Assembly: GCA_001599815.1 (NCBI GenBank)
Contig: BCIA01000004.1
Location: 870,862 to 934,861 of the forward strand
Length of the DNA: 64,000 bases
Origin: Furcasterigmium furcatum
Lineage: Eukaryota > Ascomycota > Sordariomycetes > Glomerellales > Plectosphaerellaceae
Direction: 5' to 3'
The position numbers were made by a program, and so were the translations under genes. Under the pieces are notes generated by a model. The model saw nothing but the letters and a program-made list of their open reading frames with translations, made no database searches and was not told the origin of the DNA. Shown piece by piece: positions 30,898 through 40,554 of the stretch (the stretch's first letter is position 1; each line of letters begins with the position of its first letter).

Positions 30898-31714
30898 GGC
30901 TGCGACCACCCCGGAGTCAAAGCGCAAGAAGGCCTCGTCAGCCCCGGAAACTGTGGTTTTGAGATTGTCTGAAGGGATGCGACGAATGCTGGCTCAGGAT
31001 CGGACGTAGTTAAGCAGTCTTGGAAACGGCTTGTGACAGAAGAATTGAGATGACTGAGATGGCCCCAAAAAAAGACACAGCCCAGAATGAAGGTACCTAA
31101 GTACCGGGGTACGTACCTTCGATCCTTCCATCTGTCAACACGAGGTCGCATGCAGTAAAACACCCCGTCGAAAGCTAAGATAGCGACCCGCTTTTACTTG
31201 CAGACAACGATTGTACGACCAGTGATTGGCTGAGCAGCCCAACATCCCACGTCTGCCCAGCCCAGGCCCGTCGATACGGGAAAGGAGAGTGACCTTGATT
31301 TCCCCTTGGAGCATCTCATTCCATCCATCCCTCCTCCGTCTTCAGCCTCGATCTCCTCTCCGTCCACGTAATCTGGCCACGGACTCGACCTCGCCGGTGG
31401 CATGACATTCACTCGTTTCCCTCCGACACAATCACCACCACGTTACTGATTCAGGCCCGTTGTTTCGATAATTATCCTGTACACTACCCTGTTGTTCTTG
31501 TTCATCATCATCAGTACGACCATTGCCAATCGCCACCACGAACCCGTTGTTGACGACATTCGACGCAAGACAAGCCAAGCCTCGCGACACGCCCAAGTCC
31601 CCGCTTGGCCTGCTCCGACGAAGAATAATTAGAGACAGCTCGGCATCCGAAAGAACACCCACGACGACATAGACTCGGACACGCTGCCAGCGCTTGGTCG
31701 CTGCTGACGCGCCC
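30898..31714. promoter_or_regulatory. Divergent promoter of POP5 and YND1
   Basis: 817 bases between start codons. It contains a nested inverted repeat at 31090-31119 (listed separately). The last 300 bases before 31715 are pyrimidine-rich and likely transcribed leader. No coding gene seen. Confidence 0.5.
31090..31119. repeat. Nested inverted repeat around GTAC cores
   Basis: Outer arms AAGGTAC (31090-31096) and GTACCTT (31113-31119) enclose an inner palindrome GTACC-GG-GGTAC (31101-31112). It lies about 195 bases upstream of the POP5 start codon. Confidence 0.6.
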
Positions 31715-33843
31715 ATGGGCAAGAAATGTACACACCCCGTATCCCGAGCGTCTCAACCCGTCCAGGCTCTAACCGTGCTCCTCCCCCAACAGCTCGCTAC
31801 GGAATCGTCTTCGACGCGGGTTCCTCGGGAACCAGGATCTACGTGTACAAATGGAAGGACCACGCAAAGGCGATCAAGAATGCCTCTGCCGAAGAGCTGC
31901 GCCGCCTGCCCAAGATTAAACTCGAGAAGAACGAAAAGATACACCCCGGCGTGTCGTCCTTCGCCGACAAGCCCGAAGATGTCGGCCCCGAACACCTCAA
32001 GTCCCTCATTGAGGTCGCATTAGACGAGGTTCCCGAGTCCAAGATCCCTGACACCCCGATCTACCTGATGGCAACCGCCGGCATGCGCCTGCTGCCCAAG
32101 CACAAGCAAGAAGAGCTCCTCCGGAACATGTGCTCGTACCTCCAGGAAAACACCAAGTTCTCGCTCCCCGACTGCGCTGCCAACATCCAGGTCATCTCTG
32201 GCGAAACGGAGGGTTTGTACGGCTGGTTGGCTACGAACTACTTGCTCGGAGGATTCGACGAACCCGCGGAGCACAACCATGGCGACGACCATCACACCTA
32301 TGGCTTCCTGGATATGGGCGGCGCCTCCGCACAAATCGCATTTGCTCCCAACAGCACCGAGGCCAAGAAGCACGCCGAAGACCTCAAGCTCGTGCGCCTC
32401 CGGACGATGGACGGCAACGTCGCGGAGTACAAGGTCTTCACTGCGACTTGGCTGGGATATGGCGCGAACCAGGCCCGCGAGAGATACATCGAACGCCTGC
32501 AAGACACGTACGGAGCCTCCGGCGACCACGAGCTTCCCGACCCCTGCCTCCCCAAGGGCCTCCGCACGTCGACCGATGGAGATGCCCTGACAGGAGACGC
32601 TGCTGCGAAGGAGCTTTCTCTGCTTGGAACGGGCAACTTCAAGGAGTGTTTGGCGCGGACTGAGCCACTTCTCGGGAAGGACGCACCGTGTCTGGACGAC
32701 CCCTGTCTCCTGAATGGACAACATGTGCCCCTGATCGACTACAGCGTCAACCACTTTGTCGGCGTTTCGGAATACTGGCACACAACACACGGCGTTTTCG
32801 GCGGAAAGCACAAGGCCTACGATCTCGACTCATACCAGAAGGCCGTGGTAGACTTTTGCACGCGCGACTGGTCCGACATTGCTGCCGAGATTGAACCAAG
32901 GAAGAAGACACCGGAAGAGAAGACAAAGGCCGCACAGGAGGCGTGTTTCAAGGCGTCGTGGCTCATCAACGTCCTCTACGAGGGCATCGGCATCCCCAGG
33001 CCCGGCTTGGAGCACGAGCCTCACTCGGGACTCAACGTCACGGACGAAGCTTTGGAGGAGGCCAAGGAGAAGGGGTTTGTCGATCCCTTCAAGCCCGTGG
33101 ACGAGATCGACGGCATCGAAGTCAGCTGGACTCTGGGCAAGATGGTGCTCTACGCCGCTGGCCAGGTCCCTCCCCAGGGCGATACTCTTCCAGTGGGATT
33201 CGGCAGCAACGTTGCTGGCGCTACCGACTTTGAATTGGCCGGGTCGACGTACCGCCCCATCAAGGATCTCGGTGATGATGACGACGATGACGATTGGGAT
33301 GACAAGGCAGAGGATCTGTTGGACAAGGCCAAGACCAAAACTGGCAGCGGATTCCTCCTGTTCGTTCTGATCCTCTTCATCCTTGCCTTCCTCCTCCGCA
33401 AGAAGGAGACGCGGAATCGCTGGTTCGGCCGTATGGGTTCCATGCTTCGGCGGAACAAGCGGCCGGGCAGCCCCAGGAAGGGCGGCCGCGGGTTTTCTTT
33501 TACAAGCAAGCTCTTTGGCCGGCAGGGCACACACTATGAGCGGGTCATGGAGGAAGGCGACGCGGACCAATTCGAGCTGGGTGATCTTGATTCGGACGAC
33601 TACAGCTCGTCGGAGAGCAGCGAGGCTTCGCGAGCCGGGCGGTCTTCGGGTCTGGCGACGCCGAAGCTGCATGTTGAGCGGTATGAAGACCACGTCGGGT
33701 CCTCATTGGACCGAGGCGGCCTCGCCGTGAGGACAGAGAGTAGGGAAAGGCTGGTACCGACGGTTGTCAACGCGGGACGACGGAGCCGGAACGGCAGCCC
33801 TACGCGGCTCAAGAGCCCGTTAATGAAGCCCCTCGAAGATTGA
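31715..33843 (+). CDS. YND1: Golgi apyrase (GDA1/CD39 nucleoside diphosphatase, Ynd1 type)
   Basis: I prefer a two-exon model: 31715-31727 (MGKK plus one base) and 31793-33843, 687 residues, starting MGKKSRYGIVFDAGSSGTR. The ATG at 31715 has a strong context (cgcccATGG), and an MGK-basic start directly before the first apyrase region is usual for Ynd1 homologues. Without the intron, translation would have to start at the weaker, out-of-frame ATG at 31726 and add a Pro/Ser leader (705 residues). Apyrase conserved regions are DAGSSGTRIYVYKW, MATAGMRLL, ISGETEGLYGWLATNY and GFLDMGGASAQIAF. A membrane segment (GFLLFVLILFILAFLL) follows an Asp-rich stretch and precedes a long basic/Ser-rich cytosolic tail. 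The enzyme hydrolyses nucleoside di- and triphosphates in the Golgi lumen, supporting glycosylation by removing GDP/UDP. Confidence 0.95.
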
Positions 33844-34149
33844 GGCTCGTGTTGAGGGTTTGATAGATTCATTCGGGCGTTGCTCTTTTCATCGGGGTTC
33901 AAGGCCGAGAACTGGCCCAGGCGTTTTCTTGGCTTCAAGATACCGACACGCAGGACGGAGTTCATGGGGCGTTTTTTTATCTGGGAGCTCACCAAGGGTA
34001 TACTTTTTATTACACGCCGCAGAATTGCGGATGCCTTCGACATGAGAACAATATTCCAACATGATACCCCGTCGGCCATGAACACTCGCCGTGACAATGC
34101 CCGTGTTTTCCAGTCGCAGCCCGATGGTTCCCTAGAGGCGGCCGGTGGC
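33844..34149. other. Intergenic, convergent 3' ends of YND1 and OPI10
   Basis: 306 bases holding both 3' untranslated regions. A T-rich stretch near 33970-34010 (gtttttttatctgg ... actttttattac) could contain poly(A) signals for either strand. Confidence 0.5.
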
Positions 34150-34773
34150 CTACTCCTGCTGCCTTTCCAGGAAACTCGGGTCCGACCTCACCCTGCCCTC
34201 GAACTTCTTCCACCACTCCTCGAACGCCTTGAGCGGGACGACCTCGACGCCCCCCGGGCCGGCGGCCCCGCTGAACCCGGAGAGGAAGTTGAACGCGTTC
34301 TGGATGATGCGCTGCGCCAGCACCGCCGTGCTCGGCTGGCCCTGCCTCGGCGCCGCGGCGCCGGTTCCCTGGGCGCTCTTCTCCTGGATCCGGGCGGCGA
34401 CGGACGACGCGTCCTCGACGCTGATGCCGATCATGACATCCGCGCCCGCGGAGGCCGCCTCGTTCTCCGTCGGGGCGGCGTTGATCTTGAAGATGGCGGA
34501 CTCCTTGCCCGGGCCGACGCCGCCGAGGAACTGGAAGTCGGGGTTCTGGCCGCGGGCTGTCGCGGCGGCGACGGCGGAGGCGGTGGCGAAGTAGATTGCG
34601 GCGGCGGTGTTTTCCGGGAGGGTGATGCCGGGGAGGAGGAAGACGGTCATGTGGGAGAAGGGGCGGGCGGCGGAGATTGTGTAGATGAAGGAGGTTTGGG
34701 AGGGGGCGTTGGTTGGCTCTGTCACCAGCGGCTGGCCGGCCGGGACGATGCCGAAGAGGGGGCCTGATGCCAT
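34150..34773 (-). CDS. OPI10: Opi10 / Hikeshi-family protein
   Basis: Single exon, 207 residues, as usual for the family. The N-terminus MASGPLFGIVPAGQPLVTEP and SHMTVFLLPGITLPENTAAAIYF are the conserved first strands, NPDFQFLGGVGPGKESAIFKI is the family's central block with the Phe-Gly turn, and AFEEWWKKFEGRVRSDPSFLERQ closes the C-terminus. Hikeshi carries Hsp70 into the nucleus during heat stress; yeast Opi10 mutants overproduce inositol. Both are family knowledge. Compared with shorter homologues there is an Ala/Gly/Gln-rich insert (QGTGAAAPRQGQPS) before the C-terminal domain. The long GC-rich frame on the opposite strand (33880-34767) is a compositional shadow. Confidence 0.95.
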   Translation of the reverse strand: MASGPLFGIVPAGQPLVTEPTNAPSQTSFIYTISAARPFSHMTVFLLPGITLPENTAAAIYFATASAVAAATARGQNPDFQFLGGVGPGKESAIFKINAAPTENEAASAGADVMIGISVEDASSVAARIQEKSAQGTGAAAPRQGQPSTAVLAQRIIQNAFNFLSGFSGAAGPGGVEVVPLKAFEEWWKKFEGRVRSDPSFLERQQE

Positions 34774-35509
34774 GCTGGTGGTGATTTAGTCTTATGGACA
34801 GGATTGAGCCGTGTGGAGGGACCTAGTGTGGTCAGGGGTCAGGAGTGTAAGTCCATCGGCGGTCGTGTGAGTGATGCTGGATGGTCAGTGAGAGCTCAAA
34901 AGACGGACGAATTGTGAGGTGATGTCGAGTAGAGGGGCACATTGAGTGACGTCGGCGGGGTAGCTTGAATGCATTTAACCGGTCAGTATATGGTAGATGC
35001 ATGTAAGAGGAGCTGTGTATGTTGTGGCAAAGGGAAAGATAATAGTTTACGAAGACTATGTGAGTGCGTTCTCTGTGTTATCTTAATTTTGTCGGTGTAT
35101 TTAGCAGAGTCTGAGTAAGTCTGCTCTGAGTTACAATTTTGCTGTGAGAGTGAAGAGACATTGTAGGACGTCCAAGTTCAACTTTGTGGAGAGCATGCAC
35201 TTAGAGAAAACAAGGCTTCGGGTGAGAGCGACAGTCCGTCCTCACGACAAAAGTCACACTCCTCCGATGTGCCTTGCCAAACATAATTATTCGGCCATTG
35301 TTTGATAATTGATGCGGAGCCTTTCTTCTTACAACCTCATACGAACGCTTAGGATATCAAGTGCTCGCAGTTCATCATCAACTTATTCGGTCTGGACGGG
35401 AAAACCTCTCAGCCCTCTCTCACCAAGACGACTGGACATACATGAACTCAGTCAGCTCGGCTCTTCAAACAAAAGCGAACCACTATTCCAGACCACACCC
35501 TTTGCCAAG
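34774..35509. other. Divergent intergenic region, OPI10 / Nudix gene
   Basis: 736 bases. The middle (about 34980-35160) is A/T-rich with many TG/GTG steps. No gene, and no clear heat-shock element (repeated nGAAn) visible despite the Hikeshi link. Confidence 0.5.
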
Positions 35510-36574
35510 ATGGCAGCAAAGCGTAGCAACCTCGATCTCGTCCGTGACCTTGACTCGTAGGTATGGGTTTTCCAGGCAACGGGCCCTGTGCTAATGCAAC
35601 CCAGGTTCCCATACGACTCCAGCGCGGAGTATGCGACAGCAAAGGAGGGACTGTACACCCTCATGTGGGAAGATGAAAAAGGCCAGTATCCCCTGGGCTA
35701 CCTGCCTCAGAGAGTGCTCGACAAGCTTCTCGAAACACCAGAGGACATCAGGGGTCAGATCAAGGTCGACACCGCCAGGCGAACCGTATTCGCCTTCCAG
35801 CTGCCTACCGAAGAGGAGCGGAACGCATCGTTCGCCAGGCTGGCCGAGCACTGGAGGAAAACGGACGCCTTTCCCGTCCTCCGCGGCTGGAGGAACGAGC
35901 TGTGGCCGGTCTACGACAGGCACGGCGACCTTCTCTTCAGCATGGAGCGTGCCGCCAGTGGCCTGTTCGGCGTCATGCGCTACGGCGTGCACCTGAGCGC
36001 CTACGTGCGCTGCCCGGAGGCCAGCCACGGCATCAACGTCTGGGTCGCCCGGCGGTCGCCCACAAAGTCCACGTTCCCCGGCATGCTGGACAACGCGGCG
36101 GCGGGCGGGCTGATGACGGGCGAGGACCCCCTCGAGTGCATCATCCGCGAGGCCAACGAGGAGGCGGACCTGCCGGAGGACCTCGCGCGGGCGCGCATCA
36201 GGCCGGTCGGGGGCGTCACATACGTCTACATCACGCACAGGGAAGCGGGCGAGGCGGGCCTGATCTACCCCGAAGTCCAGTGGATTTACGATCTCGAGCT
36301 ACCTGGGGGCGTGACGCCGACGCCCAAGGACGGCGAGGTCGCCGCGTTCCAGCTCTGCACCGTCGAGGAGGTCATGGGGCAGCTGGCCGCGGGCGAGTAC
36401 AAGCCCAACTGCGCCGTGGTCACCATCGATTTCTTCATCCGCCACGGCATCCTGACCCGCGACAACGAGCCCGACTTTGACGAGATCAACCGCAGGATCC
36501 ACAGGAGGCTCCCGTTCCCCGGGCCGCGGAACCTGGACCCGGCCTTGACGACGAGTTCCTGGGAGGAGAAGTAG
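35510..36574 (+). CDS. Nudix hydrolase with N-terminal DUF4743 region (thiamine-pyrophosphokinase-associated type)
   Basis: Exons 35510-35556 and 35605-36574 encode 338 residues; the 48-base intron starts gtaggt and joins DLDS to FPYDSSAEYATAKEGLYTL. The N-terminal half (GYLPQRVLDKLLE, VFAFQLPTEEERNASFARLAEHWR) is the DUF4743 region found ahead of a Nudix domain in fungal and plant proteins. The Nudix box at about residues 183-205 reads GGLMTGEDPLECIIREANEEAD, with the metal-binding REANEE intact and the usual final Gly replaced by Asp. Yeast YJR142W has this architecture; members hydrolyse damaged forms of thiamine diphosphate, which is family knowledge. Without splicing, the first exon would run into a stop two bases after the donor. 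It is convergent with RPB8. Confidence 0.93.
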
Positions 36575-36751
36575 ATATGAATCCGCACACGGGGGCGATA
36601 GCCAGCGCAATGTCATTTCGGTCGTAATGCGTAGCGAACTCGAACTGGAGTTCTTCACGTTCGGAGAGGTGTGTGAAATGTCATCGCGTACCCTCGAGGC
36701 GGAGCTCGAAGCCGAGAGGAGCACGCGCTCCAAGTGTTGTGCGCGGGTTGC

Positions 36752-37266
36752 TCAGCCCTTCTTGACGAGGAGGTAGGTGTAGTCGACCCGCAGCGGCGTC
36801 AGCTTCTTGTAGGGGCCCTCGAGCGACATGAGGAGACCTCCAAAGGAGACGAATGCCTTGCTGCAACGGTTGTTAGCACGCGGTTGCGCCGCTGTAGCCT
36901 CCCGGCGCGGACTCACATGATCTGGCCGTCGTCTGCGTCCTCGAACTTGTAGATCTTGCCGTGGCACACGTAGTCGAACATGTCGGCCAGCGTGGGCTCG
37001 CCGCCGCCTCCGGAGCCCTTGGCCACGTCCCTCCAGCCCTTGTCCTCGTCTTTGCTGCCGTCGTGGGCGAGCGAGGTCGCCAGGACGACCTGCAGGTTGT
37101 CGCCCGTCTGGCAGGGGAAGAGCTCGATGTTGATGTCGAGCGTCATGATCGTCTGGTTGTCGGGGGAGGTTGCGGAGATGCGCGCGACGCGGTCATACTT
37201 GGACTGGTCGTAGTTGGTGACCGTGAAGGTCTCCTCGAAGAGGGTCACGTCGCCGCTGGAAGTCAT
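36752..37266 (-). CDS. RPB8: RNA polymerases I, II and III common subunit Rpb8 (RPABC3)
   Basis: Minus-strand exons 37266-36917 and 36860-36752 encode 152 residues, close to the usual 146-150. The start MTSSGDVTLFEETFTV and the middle YDRVARISATSPDNQTIMTLDINIELFP are conserved Rpb8 sequence. DMFDYVCHGKIYKFED leads into the second exon (KAFVSFGGLLMSLEGPYKKL) and the protein ends VDYTYLLVKKG. A Gly-rich insert (GSGGGGEPT) lies in the variable loop. Rpb8 is an OB-fold subunit shared by all three nuclear RNA polymerases. It is divergent from ELP4, whose complex associates with elongating polymerase II. Confidence 0.97.
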
Positions 37267-37753
37267 TTTGACGGGGTATGGAGCTCGGGGGCGGGCGTTT
37301 AATCGTCGAGTCTTTTTGTCTCGCGATGGGGGTATCGATTGGTGCTGCTGAAGAGAGAAATTGCGAGTCGCAAAGCAGTTGTGCTCTCGTCTCGAGAGCT
37401 TCCTTTGATTTTTCTTTGACTGGGTGGAGTTCAGGTTGGGGCCTTACCGGGGCAGGGGCAATTATGCGAGGTCACTTCAGCTGAGGGCAGCTGTGTGACG
37501 TATGCGCCTATCGGGGGCCGCAGCATCCATCACGAACCCTTCAGTTTGGGGACCTGAGAATGGATTCGATTCTACTCAACCAACCACCAGCTTGCGATCA
37601 GATCCATGATTTTTGCGGGTGAACCTCCTTTTAATTCTTGTAGCCCAACTCCTCGACCCTCGAAATTCCGCACTTCAACAAGAGTTTGTCACTTTAGGGG
37701 CTAGTGGGCTCTCACTTAGCACCAATCCAATCGAACACAGCAGCAGCCAGCTC
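37267..37753. promoter_or_regulatory. Divergent promoter of RPB8 and ELP4
   Basis: 487 bases between two conserved housekeeping genes. The ELP4 side contains an in-frame ATG at 37613 with a 47-codon extension that is not conserved, so it is treated as leader. No TATA element seen. Confidence 0.5.
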
Positions 37754-38980
37754 ATGTCCTTTCGCAAGAAGAACGTCGTCCTGGGGCCAGCCGCGGGCTC
37801 TCCCGCATCCCAACGAGTTGTCCCACAGCAGGAAAAGTCCCTGCCGCCAGGGGTGAGGCCATCTCCTCTTGACGGGCGCCCAACAACTTCAACGGGCACT
37901 GCATCCCTCGACCAGTACCTCGCCGGCCATGCCGGACTGCCAGCGGGGACCTTCATTCTAGTTGAAGAGGCCGGCACGACAGATTTCTCGGGAGTCTTGT
38001 TAAAGTACTACGCCGCGGAAGGCCTGGTACAGGGCCACCATGTCCACCTGCTCGGCTTCGGAGAAGGATGGCGAGCTGAGCTTCCGGGCCTGGGAAAGGA
38101 TGCCGGCTCGAGCCGCTCAAAGCAGCAGCAGCCGACGCCGCCACCGGCATCTGCGGACAGGATGAAGATTGCGTGGAGATACGAGACGCTGAACCGGAGC
38201 GATGGCAGGTCTGAGGCCGGTGAGTCACCTCCCAGGTTCATCAGCCAGGCATCAGCAGCAGACTGACGGTATGCAGACGCCTCGCCGCTCAACATGAGCC
38301 CTACTGGTGGCACTTTCTGCCACTCCTTTGATCTTTCATCAAAGCTGGACCCGAAGGATATCAAGGGCCAGCTGCACGCTTCCCCGTCGGTGTCTATGCC
38401 GGGCCGGCCTGGAACGACCTCCAAAACCCTGTCTCCCCTGCAGTCGTTCATCGTGACTCTGTCAGAGAGGCTGAAGACACTGCCGCCAAACACTATGCAC
38501 CGCGTCGTGGTGCCCAATATCCTTTCCCCTACCCTCTACGAACCAACAGCCTGCAGACCCTCCGAAATCCTGCCGTTCTTCCATGGCCTGCGAGGTCTGC
38601 TCAGGCAGTACCCCGGCCAACTGACGGCCATAATGACGCTGTCTACCACCCTCTTTCCGCGGTCATCGGGCCTCACAAGGTGGATGGAAACGTTGAGCGA
38701 CGGGGTCCTGGAGCTGGTCCCCCTGTCACAGCCGGTACACACCCAGCCCAACGCCAAGCCCGAAGACGCCGCACAAGGCATGGTACAGGTCCACAGATTG
38801 CCCGTACATAACGAGCGGGGCGGCGGCAAGGAGGGCAAGGCAGTGCAGGAGGATTTGTCGTTCAAACTCAGCTCGTCAAGCGGCCTGGTGATACGGCCGT
38901 TCAGCCTGCCGCCGGTGGGTGAGGTCGAGGGCGAGCAGGACAAGAAGAATGAGAAGAAGGCCGAAGGCCTGTCATTTTGA
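37754..38980 (+). CDS. ELP4: Elongator subunit Elp4 (PAXNEB family)
   Basis: Two exons, 37754-38219 and 38277-38980, encode 389 residues. After a Pro/Ser-rich start (MSFRKKNVVLGP) the RecA-like fold begins with SLDQYLAGHAGLPAGTFILVEE and FSGVLLKYYAAEGLVQGHHVHLLGF; across the intron come MKIAWRYETL and FCHSFDLSSKL. The C-terminal half has LPFFHGLRGLLRQYPGQLTAIMTLSTTLFPR, DGVLELVPLS and FKLSSSSGLVIRPFSLPPV, all characteristic of Elp4. With Elp5 and Elp6 it forms a hexameric ring that aids modification of wobble uridines in tRNA. The Walker A motif is degenerate, as usual for Elp4. The ORF-leading ATG at 37613 is rejected because the extension is not conserved. Confidence 0.95.
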
Positions 38981-39411
38981 TCCAGATCTAGACACAACAA
39001 GAAGCAATTCTCCCATCTGACGTTTCTCCTGGGACAGAACAGGACATTGAAAGTGCATGCATATATCCGGGCGAAAGGTTATGCAGATATCGGCCACCTT
39101 CAAAGCACGCCCGGCCCCACCTTGGAGCTTTTCCTATTTTTTCGAGCTCCCCTCCACTGCATCTCAACTCTTCCTCCTCAACAACCTCACCAGACGACCA
39201 GGTCAGTACACTTCACTCCCCATTCCCAGTTCCTATTCCCTCGAAGCCTCGAATGATTATAACCCTAAACATTTCCAATCAATCTGTCAATCCACTGATT
39301 CCCAGTGACGAAAAAATGTTACCTATATGACACCCCAAGCTTCGTCTCTTCTCTTGCACACAGCATCTTTCTCTAGCTTTCAAGCCAGCTAACGCAAGAA
39401 TCCCCCAGGCC
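38981..39411. other. Intergenic, ELP4 3' end and SEN34 promoter
   Basis: 431 bases. CT-rich sequence with A/T patches (39240-39300) precedes the SEN34 ATG, which sits in a good context (ggccATGGCG). No other feature seen. Confidence 0.5.
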
Positions 39412-40302
39412 ATGGCGCAGACCCCGGCGCCTCCGCAGCAGGTCCGCATCTCCAAGATCGCGGACCGGTACCTCGTCTTCGACGCGGACCACGTCTCCAT
39501 CCTCCGCCGCGTCCACGGCATCTCCTCCGCCCTCGTCGGCTCGACCCCCCAGAACCCGACCCAGAACGTCTTCCTCAGCCTGCCCCTCGAGCTCCTCCCC
39601 GAGGAAGCCGCCGGCCTCGTGGCTACCAACGCCGCCATCCTCGTCGACGAGGCCGCCTTCCACCTCGACGCCCTGCGCTCCCGCGACCCCGCCGCTCGCG
39701 AGGCCTATATCGCCTACCTGCGGGACAGCAAGCAGCAGGCCCGGCGCCACATCGCCGAGTCCCTTGCGCAGAAGAAGGCCCATAGCAAGGCCCTCGAGGC
39801 AAAGGCGCGGACCAAGAAGGCCAAGAAGCAGTCCCCGGCGGCGCCAGCAGCTGACGCTGGCGACGCGCCCTCCCCCCTCTTCGCGCAGGACCAGGTCCCA
39901 ACCCCCCAGCCCGCGGACGAGGCCGCCGCCATCCCCCTCGCCATCACACCCAACACGAGCCACGGCCTCGTCCCCGTCGGCGGCGAGGCGTCCCACCCCG
40001 CGGACCCGCCCCCCGCCGGCCCGCTGCAGCGCCACCTCCTCGCCAACGGCTACTTCATCACCCCCGGCCTGCGCTTCGGCGCAAAGTACAGCGTCTACCC
40101 CGGCGACTCGCTGCGGTACCACGCCCACTTCCTCGCCACCGACTACGCCTGGGACGAGGAGATCCCCATGCTCGACATCGTCGGCAGCGGCCGCCTCGGC
40201 ACGTCGGTCAAGAAGGCCTTCCTCATGGGCGGCGCGCCCGCGGTGGGCGAGGGCGAGGGCGAGGGCGTCCGCGCCTTCTGCGTCGAGTGGGCCGCAATGT
40301 AG
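39412..40302 (+). CDS. SEN34: tRNA-splicing endonuclease catalytic subunit Sen34
   Basis: Single exon, 296 residues. The N-terminus (VRISKIADRYLVFDADHVSILRRVHGI, GLVATNAAILVDEA) matches Sen34. The middle is a basic Lys/Ala-rich coil (KKAHSKALEAKARTKKAKKQ). The endonuclease domain follows: HLLANGYFITPGLRFGAKYSVYPGDSLRYHAHF holds the catalytic Tyr and His, and GRLGTSVKKAF holds the Lys, so the triad is complete. Sen34 cuts the 3' splice site of intron-containing tRNA precursors within the Sen2-Sen15-Sen34-Sen54 complex. The C-terminus carries a short GEGEGEG repeat absent from most homologues. The 335-codon frame on the opposite strand is a GC-driven shadow. Confidence 0.96.
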   Translation: MAQTPAPPQQVRISKIADRYLVFDADHVSILRRVHGISSALVGSTPQNPTQNVFLSLPLELLPEEAAGLVATNAAILVDEAAFHLDALRSRDPAAREAYIAYLRDSKQQARRHIAESLAQKKAHSKALEAKARTKKAKKQSPAAPAADAGDAPSPLFAQDQVPTPQPADEAAAIPLAITPNTSHGLVPVGGEASHPADPPPAGPLQRHLLANGYFITPGLRFGAKYSVYPGDSLRYHAHFLATDYAWDEEIPMLDIVGSGRLGTSVKKAFLMGGAPAVGEGEGEGVRAFCVEWAAM

Positions 40303-40554
40303 ACGGACGCTGTGTTTCTTACCACTGTACCTTTTTATGAGACCATGACATGATACCCCCCCACCATAGACTACGAGCACAATGAATTCAAGAGTTTCAG
40401 AACAACAACACGCATGACGTGTTTGTCAATTCAGGAAGATATTAGAAGAAAGGAAAAGAACCGCCCCAGACGCCCATTCCCGTGCTAATGTAATAATCCC
40501 GTGTTATGTACCGCAAGAGCAAAGTCATTCACGAAAAAAACGTCGTCTGTCAGG

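Noticed and set aside
33880..34767. 295-codon plus-strand frame opposite OPI10
   Set aside because: Gly/Glu/Asp-rich shadow of a recognised Hikeshi-family gene.
37613..37753. N-terminal extension of ELP4 from an upstream in-frame ATG
   Set aside because: The 47 extra residues are not of the Elp4 type; MSFRKKNVVLGP is the expected start.
39373..40380. 335-codon minus-strand frame opposite SEN34
   Set aside because: Low-complexity Gly/Val/Ala/Arg content produced by GC-rich third positions of SEN34; no conserved feature.
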